This document shows positions 15,303 through 22,550 of a DNA stretch of 36,320 nt, one piece after another. The position numbers and the translations under genes are program-made. The stretch is from assembly GCA_029554865.1 (NCBI GenBank), contig JAKPUX010000393.1, forward strand, positions 1 to 36,320, given 5' to 3'. The notes beneath the pieces are model-generated. The model was not told the origin of the DNA. It ran no database searches and saw only the letters and a list, made by a program, of their open reading frames with translations. Within the stretch, counting starts at the first letter, position 1. Each line of letters starts with the position of its first letter. The DNA comes from a bacterium (lineage in GTDB: Bacteria > Zhuqueibacterota > Zhuqueibacteria > Residuimicrobiales > Residuimicrobiaceae).

Positions 15303-16145
15303 CTACTTTATGCGGTACTCTTCACCGGGGAGGAGCAGATCCACTTTTATGTTGCGGCCGCCGAGCAGGCCGCGTTCAGCGGTGCGGATGGAACGGGCCC
15401 TGCGGGCGTCGTAGACGATGACGGCATCCTGACCGTAGACCTTGAAGCGCCCGTCCGGATAGACCAGAATAGCCGCCTCCTCGTCGATGCCGATGCCGGG
15501 CAGCTCCGGGTGTTCGAGCACCACGGCGATGAGGCGGTTGTGGCGCTTGCGCATGAGGAAGTGCTGGTCGATAACGGCGTTCCTGACAAAGCCGAATCCC
15601 CGCTTGGTCTCGACGTTGCCTTTCTGGATGCAGAAAAAATTGCGCGTCGAATCGGTATTGACCAGCTCATTGCCGGTGATCATCACCTCGCTCATCACCG
15701 CCGCGCCGGCGCTGGTGCCGCCGATGATACCGCCCCGTTCATAATAGAGGCGCCTGAGGGCCTCTTCAGTGCGGGTGCCGCCGAGCCGGTTCATCAGCCG
15801 GTCCTGGTCGCCGCCGGTGAAAAAGACTCCGCCGGCCGCATCGATGAGAGCGGTGATGCTGTCCGAGTTGGCAACCTCCGGTTCGACAATGTGGCGGAGA
15901 GCGATCTGCGCCGCGCCGCACTGCCTGAGCTGGCCGGCGGTGAATTGGCCGTAGTCGAGGTCCGAACTCGCCGAGGTGATGATCACGACCGGCTTGCCCT
16001 GACAATGGTCGACGAAGGCCTGCATGGCATCCATCGGCTTGTCGCCGCCGCCGATGATCATGAGGTGGCCTTTTCCCCCGGGCTTCTGGCAGAGCATGAG
16101 CCCGGCCATTAAAAGAATGATCCCCGCTGCCGCCGTTTTTTTCAT
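15303..16145 (-). CDS. Exported cyanophycinase-like serine peptidase (S51)
   Basis: 280 residues. After a hydrophobic N-terminus (possible lipobox ending at Cys19, poorly matched) comes a complete peptidase-S51 core: MIIGGGDKP, VIITSASS, VFFTGGDQDRL, the nucleophile elbow GGTSAGA (Ser145) and IDQHFLMRKRHNRL with the conserved Asp/His (His195). Cyanophycinases hydrolyse multi-L-arginyl-poly-aspartate to beta-Asp-Arg dipeptides; extracytoplasmic paralogues are known in heterotrophs, and S51 also includes Asp-dipeptidase PepE. Length and the GGTSAGAAVMSE context favour cyanophycinase. ATG 16145 has GGAG eight bases upstream and lies five bases after the M20 peptidase stop; a GTG at 16154 would overlap that stop by four bases. 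Substrate assignment is inference from family. Confidence 0.85.
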   Translation of the reverse strand: MKKTAAAGIILLMAGLMLCQKPGGKGHLMIIGGGDKPMDAMQAFVDHCQGKPVVIITSASSDLDYGQFTAGQLRQCGAAQIALRHIVEPEVANSDSITALIDAAGGVFFTGGDQDRLMNRLGGTRTEEALRRLYYERGGIIGGTSAGAAVMSEVMITGNELVNTDSTRNFFCIQKGNVETKRGFGFVRNAVIDQHFLMRKRHNRLIAVVLEHPELPGIGIDEEAAILVYPDGRFKVYGQDAVIVYDARRARSIRTAERGLLGGRNIKVDLLLPGEEYRIK

Positions 16146-16150
16146 CCTTG

Positions 16151-17260
16151 TCACTCCGCTTCGATCAGATGGCTGAGAATTTCGTATCCCTTGAGCATGT
16201 CGGCCGGACGGATATGCTCATCGGTGGAATGGGGCGCATTGGCGCCGATGCCGGTATTGATGATCTTGATGCCGTGCTGGTTGAAGACGTTGGCGTCGCT
16301 GCCGCCGTAGTAGACCAGGGGCTGCGGCGCCACGCCGGCGCGCGCAAAGGCGCCATGAAGCCGCTGCACCAGGGGCATCTCCGGGCCGAACTGAAAGCCC
16401 TGGAAGGAGAGCATGAAAGAGGGTTCGCAGGAGCCGCCCCAGCGCTCCCCGGCGGCGCTGCACAGGGAGGTCAGCAGCTCGCGCATGGCCGAGATCTCCT
16501 CCTCGCTGAAAGAGCGGAACTCGCCGGTCAGGGTCACCTGGTCGGGGACGACATTATCCGCCGTGCCGCCGTGGATGGTGCCGAAATTGGCGACGGAGTG
16601 GTCGCTGATCCGGCCGACCGGGAAGCCGCTCATCACATGCGTCGCCATGGTGAGGGCGTTGATCCCCTTCTCCGGGGCGACCGCCGAGTGGGCCGGCTTG
16701 CCGGTGATGCGGATCTTGAAATCATAGGCTGTGGGCGTGGAGGCGACATAGCCGCCGGGCACAGCCGTGCAGTCAAAGACGAAACCCTCCCGCGCCTCGA
16801 GGCGGGAAAAATCGAGGGCCATGGCGCCGAGCATGCCCAGCTCCTCGCCGACGGTGAAGACGATCTCCAGAGTCCGGTGCCGGAGCCGCCGTTCGATCAG
16901 CTCATCGATGAGGGCGAGGATGAGGGTCACGCCGGCGCGGTTGTCCACCCCGAGAATCGTGCTGCCGTCCGAACGCAGCACGCCGTCGGCGAGGGCGGGC
17001 TTGACTCCCGCCGTGGGATGCACCGTATCCATATGGGCCAGCAGGAGCAGGGGCGCGCGGTTTTTATCCTCGCCCGGCAGCCGGACTATCAGGTTGCCGG
17101 CGCTGCCGTTGAGTTTGCGGCCGGCGTCGTCCTCCTCGGCCTCGAGGCCGAGGGCGGCAAGCCTCTCCTTGATGAAATCGGCGACGGGCCGCTCCTGCAG
17201 CGAGACCGCATCGATCCGGACCAGTTCGAGAAATAGCGTGACCAGCTTTTGTTCGTCCAT
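16151..17260 (-). CDS. M20-family (PepT-like) metallopeptidase
   Basis: 369 residues, cytoplasmic, no signal peptide. Metal-binding residues of the dinuclear-zinc M20 family are visible: His76 in LLAHMDTVHP, bridging Asp106 in LGVDNRAG, the catalytic Glu139 and ligand Glu140 in VGEELG, Asp163 in FDCT, and His349 in STDEHI. The dimerisation lid domain (about 175-285) begins at DFKIRITGKPAHSAVAPEKGINA. The protein is closest to PepT-like aminopeptidases that cleave tri- or dipeptides; a beta-aspartyl dipeptidase role downstream of the cyanophycinase is possible but not shown. GAGG precedes ATG 17260 by a few bases. It lies between the RpiR-type regulator (57-base gap) and the cyanophycinase gene (5-base gap), so cotranscription is very likely. 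Confidence 0.88.
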   Translation of the reverse strand: MDEQKLVTLFLELVRIDAVSLQERPVADFIKERLAALGLEAEEDDAGRKLNGSAGNLIVRLPGEDKNRAPLLLLAHMDTVHPTAGVKPALADGVLRSDGSTILGVDNRAGVTLILALIDELIERRLRHRTLEIVFTVGEELGMLGAMALDFSRLEAREGFVFDCTAVPGGYVASTPTAYDFKIRITGKPAHSAVAPEKGINALTMATHVMSGFPVGRISDHSVANFGTIHGGTADNVVPDQVTLTGEFRSFSEEEISAMRELLTSLCSAAGERWGGSCEPSFMLSFQGFQFGPEMPLVQRLHGAFARAGVAPQPLVYYGGSDANVFNQHGIKIINTGIGANAPHSTDEHIRPADMLKGYEILSHLIEAE

Positions 17261-17317
17261 ATACCCTCGTATTTTGAAAAAACGGGTACGAACAGCGGGA
17301 ATTGAAAGGGCCTGGCC

Positions 17318-18187
17318 TCAGGTCTGCGCTACAAAATAGCGGTCATCGCGGATGCTCTCTTCGATGATCCGGAGCGCGGCCAGGGTGCGCTCCTTGTCCC
17401 TGAAATTGAGTTCGGTGATGATGGCATTGAGGACAGTGACGACCGCCCCCAGTGAATTGCTGAACATGATATTGTCGGTCTTGATCGGCAGGCAGTGGGT
17501 GGCCCAGGTGCGGGCGGGCGAACTCTTCTTGTCGGTGAAGAGAATGCTGGGAACGGCGCGCTTTTTGGCCAGGGCGATGGCATCGACGGTCTCCCGCGAA
17601 TAGGGAGAGAAGCTGAAGGCGATCACCAGGTCCCGCGGATTCATAAAGGCGACCTGCTCTTCGTAGCGGAAATAGTCGAGGGAGAGGTGCTGGGCGTTAT
17701 AGCTGTATTGGCGCAGGAGAAAGGTCATCAGCTGCGCGAGATGGGATGAGAGTTCCAGGCCGATGCAGTAGATCTGATCGGCGGCGATGATGCTGTCGAC
17801 CGCGGCGGCGAAGATGTGGGTGTCGATGGAGCGGATGGTCTCATGAATATTGGAGATGACGTTCCGGGAGGCGAGTTTGAGCACGTCCGGAGACTTGCCC
17901 GTTTCCGCCACGGCCAGGTGATAGCGCGCTGTGGGGGAAAGCTGGGCCTTGAGGCTGCTGGAGAGGGTCTCCTTGAGCTCCTTGTAGCCGCGATAACCAA
18001 GGAGCTGGGCGAAGCGGACGATGGTGGCCTCGCTGGCCCCGGCCTTGTGGGCGACCTCGCGGATGGGGAGCAGAGCGACCAGGTCCATGTGCTCCAGGAA
18101 AAAATCGGCGACTTTTTTCTGATGCGCAGGCAGGCCGGGCAGGCTTTTGCAGATCCGCTCTTCGATATTTTTCATGTCCGGGGTCAT
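17318..18187 (-). CDS. MurR/RpiR-family transcriptional regulator
   Basis: 289 residues: an N-terminal HTH_6 domain (about 5-80; helix-turn-helix in IREVAHKAGASEATIVRFAQLLGY) and a C-terminal SIS domain (about 120-265; YCIGLELSSHLAQ, VIAFSFSPYSRETVDAI, SILFTDKKSSPA). RpiR-type proteins sense phosphosugars or other small metabolites through the SIS domain and repress or activate adjacent genes. Here the neighbours are peptidase and transport genes, so the ligand could be an amino-sugar- or peptide-related metabolite, but this is open. It is the first gene of the long minus-strand run. A good promoter with a palindrome at the transcript start precedes it, consistent with autoregulation. Start 18187 is the longest form; ATG at 18175 is possible. 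Neither has a strong ribosome site. Confidence 0.9.
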   Translation of the reverse strand: MTPDMKNIEERICKSLPGLPAHQKKVADFFLEHMDLVALLPIREVAHKAGASEATIVRFAQLLGYRGYKELKETLSSSLKAQLSPTARYHLAVAETGKSPDVLKLASRNVISNIHETIRSIDTHIFAAAVDSIIAADQIYCIGLELSSHLAQLMTFLLRQYSYNAQHLSLDYFRYEEQVAFMNPRDLVIAFSFSPYSRETVDAIALAKKRAVPSILFTDKKSSPARTWATHCLPIKTDNIMFSNSLGAVVTVLNAIITELNFRDKERTLAALRIIEESIRDDRYFVAQT

Positions 18188-18218
18188 TGCTGCAAGAATT
18201 CTTTCAGAATGTTACGAC

Positions 18219-18236
18219 ATGAAAATAATCTTTCAT
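18219..18236 (-). promoter_or_regulatory. Palindromic operator candidate at the regulator's transcript start
   Basis: ATGAAA and TTTCAT form a perfect inverted repeat with a 6-base spacer, lying 3 bases past the -10 box. A further TTTCA half-site lies at 18202-18206. Position over the expected transcription start and the size fit a dimeric RpiR-type repressor site. Binding is inferred. Confidence 0.5.
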
Positions 18237-18239
18237 TTG

Positions 18240-18268
18240 AAGATAGAAGAATATCGCCTAAAAGTCAA
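18240..18268 (-). promoter_or_regulatory. Sigma70-type promoter of the regulator/peptidase/TonB locus
   Basis: On the minus strand TTGACT (18263-18268) and TATCTT (18240-18245) have a 17-base spacer. It is the only convincing promoter seen upstream of the eight genes that run from 18187 down to 5396. Confidence 0.65.
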
Positions 18269-18507
18269 GGGGATTTTGAAATGGGTATCTTTTTTTAGGG
18301 GAGTGGTGCCATTGGGCCGGGTTGGTGGGGTGAGTTCCAGCATAACCTCATCTCATGTGATTATTGGGATTGAACTCTCAGAACTGTGATGCTCGCCGGA
18401 GACTGAGATGGTGTTATAAACGCAGTCAAACGATGAAAGCGTTCATATTACTGATGGCGCGTTGGAGGGATTTCTGCATTTTCAATGATTACATTACTTG
18501 CACTTAT
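18269..18507. other. Non-coding gap between the RpiR-type regulator and the asparagine-synthetase-like gene
   Basis: No coding region with a credible start and ribosome site was found. A T-rich run lies at 18290-18297. A small inverted repeat ATGAA-AGCG-TTCAT at 18433-18446 resembles the regulator's operator half-sites but with a shorter spacer. No terminator for the AT-rich genes was recognised. Confidence 0.5.
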
Positions 18508-20004
18508 TTACACTTTTTTAATCCGGAAACGTAACTTGGCGGCCAGGTATTTTGCATATGTTCCGATCAGGAATAGTGGTGCATAATCTTTAATCCAGCT
18601 TGTTTTGTCATCGGGATTGAAAGGAAACTGCAACAAGTCAGGGGCGATTGCATTGAAGAAATAATTGTGAATAAAGTATTTTTTTCGCTTCCTTCTCGGT
18701 ATTTGCATCCAGCTTTCAATTATTTCCCGGCAATTAAAAATATTAAGATTAACTATGCCAGCAGCAGAATAGATCATGTTGCCTTGAGACGCCCAACGGC
18801 CCAAACGATTTTCGATTGCAAATAAATCATAAATTGCCGGAAACAGTTCTTCCGCTTTAACCGAATCAATATAGTTGCTGGTTTCTCGTTTACAGGCACT
18901 CGAAAAATTATGCTGTTTTGCAGTAAAATAACTACTCCTTGCAAAAAATAGAGGAAGAGAATTTCCGAGTAGGCTTTTACCAACCTGGTCAAGAATGCTG
19001 CTATTAACAAGAGCGACGCCATTGAAAGTTGATGTATAGGTATAGGCTAAATTGATTGTATAGCGACTGTGATATGTTCCAATTATTTCAGTTATGCTTT
19101 GAAAATAAGAATCAGTAGCAATCAAATCGTCAACAAGATGATGCTTGATTTTGTACGTGTCGCAGATGACTTGAGGGATGTAAATATCCCCGCTCGATTG
19201 AGTGAATCCTTTATGGAAAAATGTAAAACACTCCAAATTATGCAGATGCCTTTTAAGGAAGGCGAAAACCAGTCTGCTGTCTCGTCCTCCGGTCAGTGGA
19301 CAGATGAGATGATTATACCTGGCATATTCTTTTATAATATTATCAATTTGGTTTATTTGTTTTTCCAATATTTTATTCTGATCGGAGTTTTTTTTCGAGG
19401 ATTTATCATAAAAATGAAGAGGTGCATATCTTTTAATATCGCTAGATAATAATTTCAGGTAATGGTTAGGCAATAGTATCCTGACATTTTCATAAAGAGT
19501 AATATCATTTGGGAGAGGCTGTAATAAATCCTGGCTCTGGCGTATCTGTACAGCATATTGTGATATTTTATAATTGCATTCGGTACTGACCATTTGATCA
19601 GATGAAGAGACACAAATAGTCTTGGCATCTGAATAGTAGACTGGTATCGAGCCGGATGCATCGTTAGCTATAAATAGTTGGCCACCAATTGAGAACAAAA
19701 TCACAAAGGAACCGGCGAATCTGGATGCGAGAGACAGTGCTGTAGTTAATTCTCCTTTACATTGACTAATTAAGAATGATGGAATCTCTTCCCGATCCAA
19801 TTCCGCGTGAGAATCTATGCATAGTCCGATTATGTATAGGTAGTTGGTTCTTTCCTCCGCAAAGCTGCAATCGGTTTGATCACTCAGGTTAATATAGAGA
19901 CCGTGATCAGACAGATATATCTGCTTTGCGAACAACGGATTGTTTCGACTGCTGATCATAAAAGTAAATTGCGCGTTATTGAAGTGAGGGAGTTCCATAG
20001 TCAT
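18508..20004 (-). CDS. Asparagine-synthetase-like ATP-dependent ligase without a glutaminase cysteine
   Basis: 498 residues, AT-rich compared with its surroundings. The C-terminal half has an asparagine-synthase PP-loop, LTGGRDSR (237-244), that would adenylate a carboxylate. The N-terminal half keeps traces of the class II glutamine amidotransferase fold (FAGSFVILFS, FIANDASGSIPVYYS at about 97-125), but the required Cys at position 2 is absent, so it cannot take ammonia from glutamine in the normal way. Relatives with this design include amide- or isopeptide-forming enzymes of peptide natural products (lasso cyclases) and sugar or polysaccharide modifiers. No precursor peptide or leader peptidase was found nearby, so the product is unknown. 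ATG 20004 is the longest start; ATG 19998 has better spacing (nine bases) to AAGGA. Confidence 0.75.
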   Translation of the reverse strand: MTMELPHFNNAQFTFMISSRNNPLFAKQIYLSDHGLYINLSDQTDCSFAEERTNYLYIIGLCIDSHAELDREEIPSFLISQCKGELTTALSLASRFAGSFVILFSIGGQLFIANDASGSIPVYYSDAKTICVSSSDQMVSTECNYKISQYAVQIRQSQDLLQPLPNDITLYENVRILLPNHYLKLLSSDIKRYAPLHFYDKSSKKNSDQNKILEKQINQIDNIIKEYARYNHLICPLTGGRDSRLVFAFLKRHLHNLECFTFFHKGFTQSSGDIYIPQVICDTYKIKHHLVDDLIATDSYFQSITEIIGTYHSRYTINLAYTYTSTFNGVALVNSSILDQVGKSLLGNSLPLFFARSSYFTAKQHNFSSACKRETSNYIDSVKAEELFPAIYDLFAIENRLGRWASQGNMIYSAAGIVNLNIFNCREIIESWMQIPRRKRKKYFIHNYFFNAIAPDLLQFPFNPDDKTSWIKDYAPLFLIGTYAKYLAAKLRFRIKKV

Positions 20005-20074
20005 AAATCCTTCAGTACGGTGAAAATTATTTTGTTATTCGCAAATTGCGCACATTCCCACTACCAGACCGGTT

Positions 20075-20091
20075 TGTCAAACGGCGTTTGA
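20075..20091 (-). promoter_or_regulatory. -35 box overlapped by a 15-bp palindrome upstream of the synthetase-like gene
   Basis: A perfect minus-strand TTGACA (20075-20080) overlaps the palindrome TCAAACG-G-CGTTTGA (20077-20091). No good -10 is seen at 17 bases (GAATGT), so the promoter may need an activator; the palindrome is well placed for a dimeric regulator. Confidence 0.4.
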
Positions 20092-20287
20092 AAATACCCC
20101 TGAGTGAGGATATTAGAAAATCTACCGCTCTCTAAAAGTAATTGGTGTCTATTCTAGCCATGCTATTGAAATTTGCCATAAATCTGGTGGGGACGGTGTG
20201 AATAAATGCATTCTGACATGATGCAAGAGAGATTACTCTGGTTCCCAAAGGGCGAAACGTTGAATGGCGGTAGCGATGCAAGATTCG

Positions 20288-21040
20288 CTAAAATCTATAG
20301 CCGATACCAATGCTGCCGTCAAAGGTCAAATATTGTCCGCTCTCTTCTAAAAAAAATAGTCCACCGCCGGACTCGTGAATGGTATCCAGACCTATCCGCA
20401 AATGTAGCAGGCAGCGGTTGCTTAAAGAATGGGTTGTGCCGATGCCGATCTGCATGTAGGCTCTGCTGGAGCGGTCACGCAAGCGGGAGAATTGAAAGAA
20501 TCCAGAGGTTGGATAATAGTCGTCATTTCGCTCCAGATCCAGGTGTCGGAAGGTGCGCCCGTAGAGAACCTCAAGATAGGGAGAATCAATGCGACGGAAA
20601 AGGTTCGCCCGGATGCCCAAGGCCGGGGTATAGTAATAGCAGGAATTGGCCATTCGAAGTGACGGAAAACCGCTGGGAGGTGCTGAGGTTGAAGTTTTCC
20701 CTGCGTTTACAGCATAAAAGGTATTGTTAAAATCATAACGGGGCAAGACAAACTGATTGGCCAACTGTATCGAAAAGCGCTCAGAAATACGCCAGCACAC
20801 GTTGAGCTTGAAAAAATAACTGCCTTGGTATTCCGTTGAATAGTAGGTCCGCAGCTGTCTGCCATCGTCAGCGGCGGGATAGGCATACCCACCATTAAAT
20901 TCATTAAAAGTTCCTCCCGGATTCGCAAGAAATCCCGCACCGCCGAACAGCTCGACAGAAACTGGAGAAACTTGCCCAGTAGATATAGAAATAATTCCAA
21001 TCAGGAGATCAATCAAGATGATTAATTTTATCCTATTCAT
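20288..21040 (-). CDS. Small outer-membrane beta-barrel protein, unknown function
   Basis: 250 residues with a signal peptide (about 1-22, MNRIKLIILIDLLIGIISIS then TGQ). The mature part alternates hydrophobic and polar residues in strand-length runs (for example SYFFKLNVCWRISERFSIQLANQFVL, split by turns) and ends in Phe (IGIGYRF), the typical C-terminus of outer-membrane barrels folded by BAM. I recognise no family; OmpA- or OmpW-like eight-stranded barrels are the nearest idea by size. AAGGAG lies seven bases before ATG 21040, so the start is secure. It lies between the lipoprotein gene (80-base gap) and the synthetase-like gene (about 280-base gap) in the AT-rich segment and is probably cotranscribed with the lipoprotein. 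Confidence 0.65.
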   Translation of the reverse strand: MNRIKLIILIDLLIGIISISTGQVSPVSVELFGGAGFLANPGGTFNEFNGGYAYPAADDGRQLRTYYSTEYQGSYFFKLNVCWRISERFSIQLANQFVLPRYDFNNTFYAVNAGKTSTSAPPSGFPSLRMANSCYYYTPALGIRANLFRRIDSPYLEVLYGRTFRHLDLERNDDYYPTSGFFQFSRLRDRSSRAYMQIGIGTTHSLSNRCLLHLRIGLDTIHESGGGLFFLEESGQYLTFDGSIGIGYRF

Positions 21041-21120
21041 CTAACCGCTCCTTCATTTCATTATCGCTTTGGCTGAGAACGGAGCACCGGTAAACGTATT
21101 TAGTTGTCTTTAGATATCAA

Positions 21121-21966
21121 TTAGGGGCAATTATTGTATTCTACAACCCAGTAAGACATGTCTATCGAAGAGACTTTATCGTTAATAGTAACTGATAATC
21201 CATTATCCCACCAGTATTCATCGATCCAATTATCATCATAACACTCTCGAATGCATCCGCTTCCAGCGGCATTGAAAGTATGGCTCGGGCCGCTTCGCTG
21301 GGCATCCCGCCAAACTTTAAAGTTGTCAGGAACCATTGTGTAAAGAGTACCTTCATTGTGGTAACTCCATTGGTGGGATGAGAGACAGTCGTTTAAAGTT
21401 CCGGAATAATTATACCAACAGCATGATTGACTTTGAGCCAAATTGTAAATTATTTTATGATAATATCCCGTGGTAGAAGTTTCTTGGGAGAATAAAAAAG
21501 AATCACCGCTGTAATCAGCATCTTCAAAGACTTGGGCCAATGACCAGCAAATATTGTAGCTGAATGATTTGGCTAATGAATGGATTTCTGTTGATGCAAT
21601 CGATTCAGAGAGAATTCTGTTATTTTTATAGTCGAAATTGACTATCCGGCTTTCAACTATTCCCTCTTCTGTCGTTACATCTTGAGTTAAGGGATCAAAA
21701 AATGAGACTAAAAACGATTTCTCCGGTTCTATAAGTAACAGCCTAATACCACTGCACATCAGTTCTTGTGCTCTTTTCAAGGCAGCTTCATCGACAACTG
21801 CAGGTATTGAATCCGGAACAGCAAGGGTTCTGTCGGTGTAATTTATTGCGTTTGCTATAGTATCAGGAAGGCTGTGGGGGGCATTGGGTTCTCGTTGGCA
21901 GGAAATTAATGCAATGAATAAATATATAACCGCGATGGATCTGATCGTAACTTTTACTGTGCTCAT
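21121..21966 (-). CDS. Cys-rich lipoprotein with a beta/gamma-crystallin-like segment
   Basis: 281 residues. Signal peptide with lipobox LISC (Cys23), so the protein should be lipid-anchored. Residues 35-140 show no domain I know. Residues 147-158 (FEDADYSGDSFLF) match the crystallin Greek-key signature F-x-x-x-x-Y-x-G-x-S, and NDKVSSID (262-269) resembles the N-D-x-x-S-S-I strand that usually closes such a module. Eight further cysteines (71, 140, 182, 183, 194, 238, 242, 280) suggest disulphides outside the cytoplasm. Bacterial crystallin-like domains bind calcium or inhibit proteases (family I36); which applies here is not known. AAGGAG is six bases before ATG 21966. First gene of the AT-rich group, with a promoter at 22154-22182. 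The domain call is an inference from motifs. Confidence 0.6.
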   Translation of the reverse strand: MSTVKVTIRSIAVIYLFIALISCQREPNAPHSLPDTIANAINYTDRTLAVPDSIPAVVDEAALKRAQELMCSGIRLLLIEPEKSFLVSFFDPLTQDVTTEEGIVESRIVNFDYKNNRILSESIASTEIHSLAKSFSYNICWSLAQVFEDADYSGDSFLFSQETSTTGYYHKIIYNLAQSQSCCWYNYSGTLNDCLSSHQWSYHNEGTLYTMVPDNFKVWRDAQRSGPSHTFNAAGSGCIRECYDDNWIDEYWWDNGLSVTINDKVSSIDMSYWVVEYNNCP

Positions 21967-22153
21967 ACAATTCTCCTTGATCTTAGAGCTGAAGACTAAC
22001 TGAAGATGTTGATTAGTACATAAATTCTCTTTTTAAAAAAAGCAGAGCATCTCCTGTTTCAGATATAAGGAACATCATTTCTTCTTATGCAAGAATAACA
22101 ATGTGCTAATTGGCATTGGTCTGCCGTTTGTTGCCTGTTTACTGCTTTTAACT

Positions 22154-22182
22154 ATTATATGTAAAAAATGGCTTTTTTGCAA
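22154..22182 (-). promoter_or_regulatory. Strong consensus promoter for the AT-rich gene group
   Basis: On the minus strand TTGCAA (22177-22182) and a perfect TATAAT (22154-22159) are exactly 17 bases apart. The expected start near 22147 leaves a leader of about 180 bases before ATG 21966. The leader is AT-rich and holds no convincing gene or terminator, only a possible 12-codon ORF without a ribosome site. Confidence 0.6.
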
Positions 22183-22225
22183 GAAGTACTTGTTGAGCGA
22201 TCATCTGATAAAATACACGAAAAGG

Positions 22226-22534
22226 TCAGAGCAGCAGCTTGATGACGCTGCGGGCCTTTTCGGGGATCATGAAACGCTGGTTGGCGAGAAAACGATTGAG
22301 GGCCGCTTCGACCCAGGGCTTGCTGCAGATGAACCGGGGGATGGTGATGAAATCGGCTCCAAGATGATAGCCGTGCACCTCGATGCGCACCGGCAGCGAT
22401 TCACCCGCCATGACCACCCGGGCGACGATCGATTTGGCTTTTTTGTCGATTTCGATCTCCTCGACCGAACCGATGCCCTCGAGGTAGGGATTGATGAAGG
22501 ATTTGATGGCTGCTGTTTTAAGCCCCGTGAACAT
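22226..22534 (-). CDS. Small conserved-looking cytoplasmic protein, unknown function
   Basis: 102 residues, no signal peptide or membrane segment. The sequence is a mix of charged helix (KTAAIKSFINPYLEGIG) and beta-like strands (SIVARVVMAGESLPVRIEVHGYHL), ending in a basic helix (RFMIPEKARSVIKLLL). I do not recognise a family. GGAGGAG about ten bases before ATG 22534 is one of the best ribosome sites in the window, which supports a real gene. It begins 16 bases after the GH105 stop and is the last gene of the thymidylate synthase-GH105 run. The GC-rich codon use is like that of the genes to its right and unlike the AT-rich genes to its left, so the island boundary falls just after this gene. 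Confidence 0.65.
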   Translation of the reverse strand: MFTGLKTAAIKSFINPYLEGIGSVEEIEIDKKAKSIVARVVMAGESLPVRIEVHGYHLGADFITIPRFICSKPWVEAALNRFLANQRFMIPEKARSVIKLLL

Positions 22535-22550
22535 TGTGACGCTCCTCCTT

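Noticed and set aside
18433..18446. ATGAA-AGCG-TTCAT as a second regulator operator
   Set aside because: The spacer differs by two bases in total from the site at 18219-18236 and no promoter is near it; too short to claim.
20005..20287. Search for a lasso-type or other precursor peptide beside the synthetase-like gene
   Set aside because: Only frames of about 15 codons without a ribosome site or leader motif were found; no RRE/leader-peptidase gene is present.
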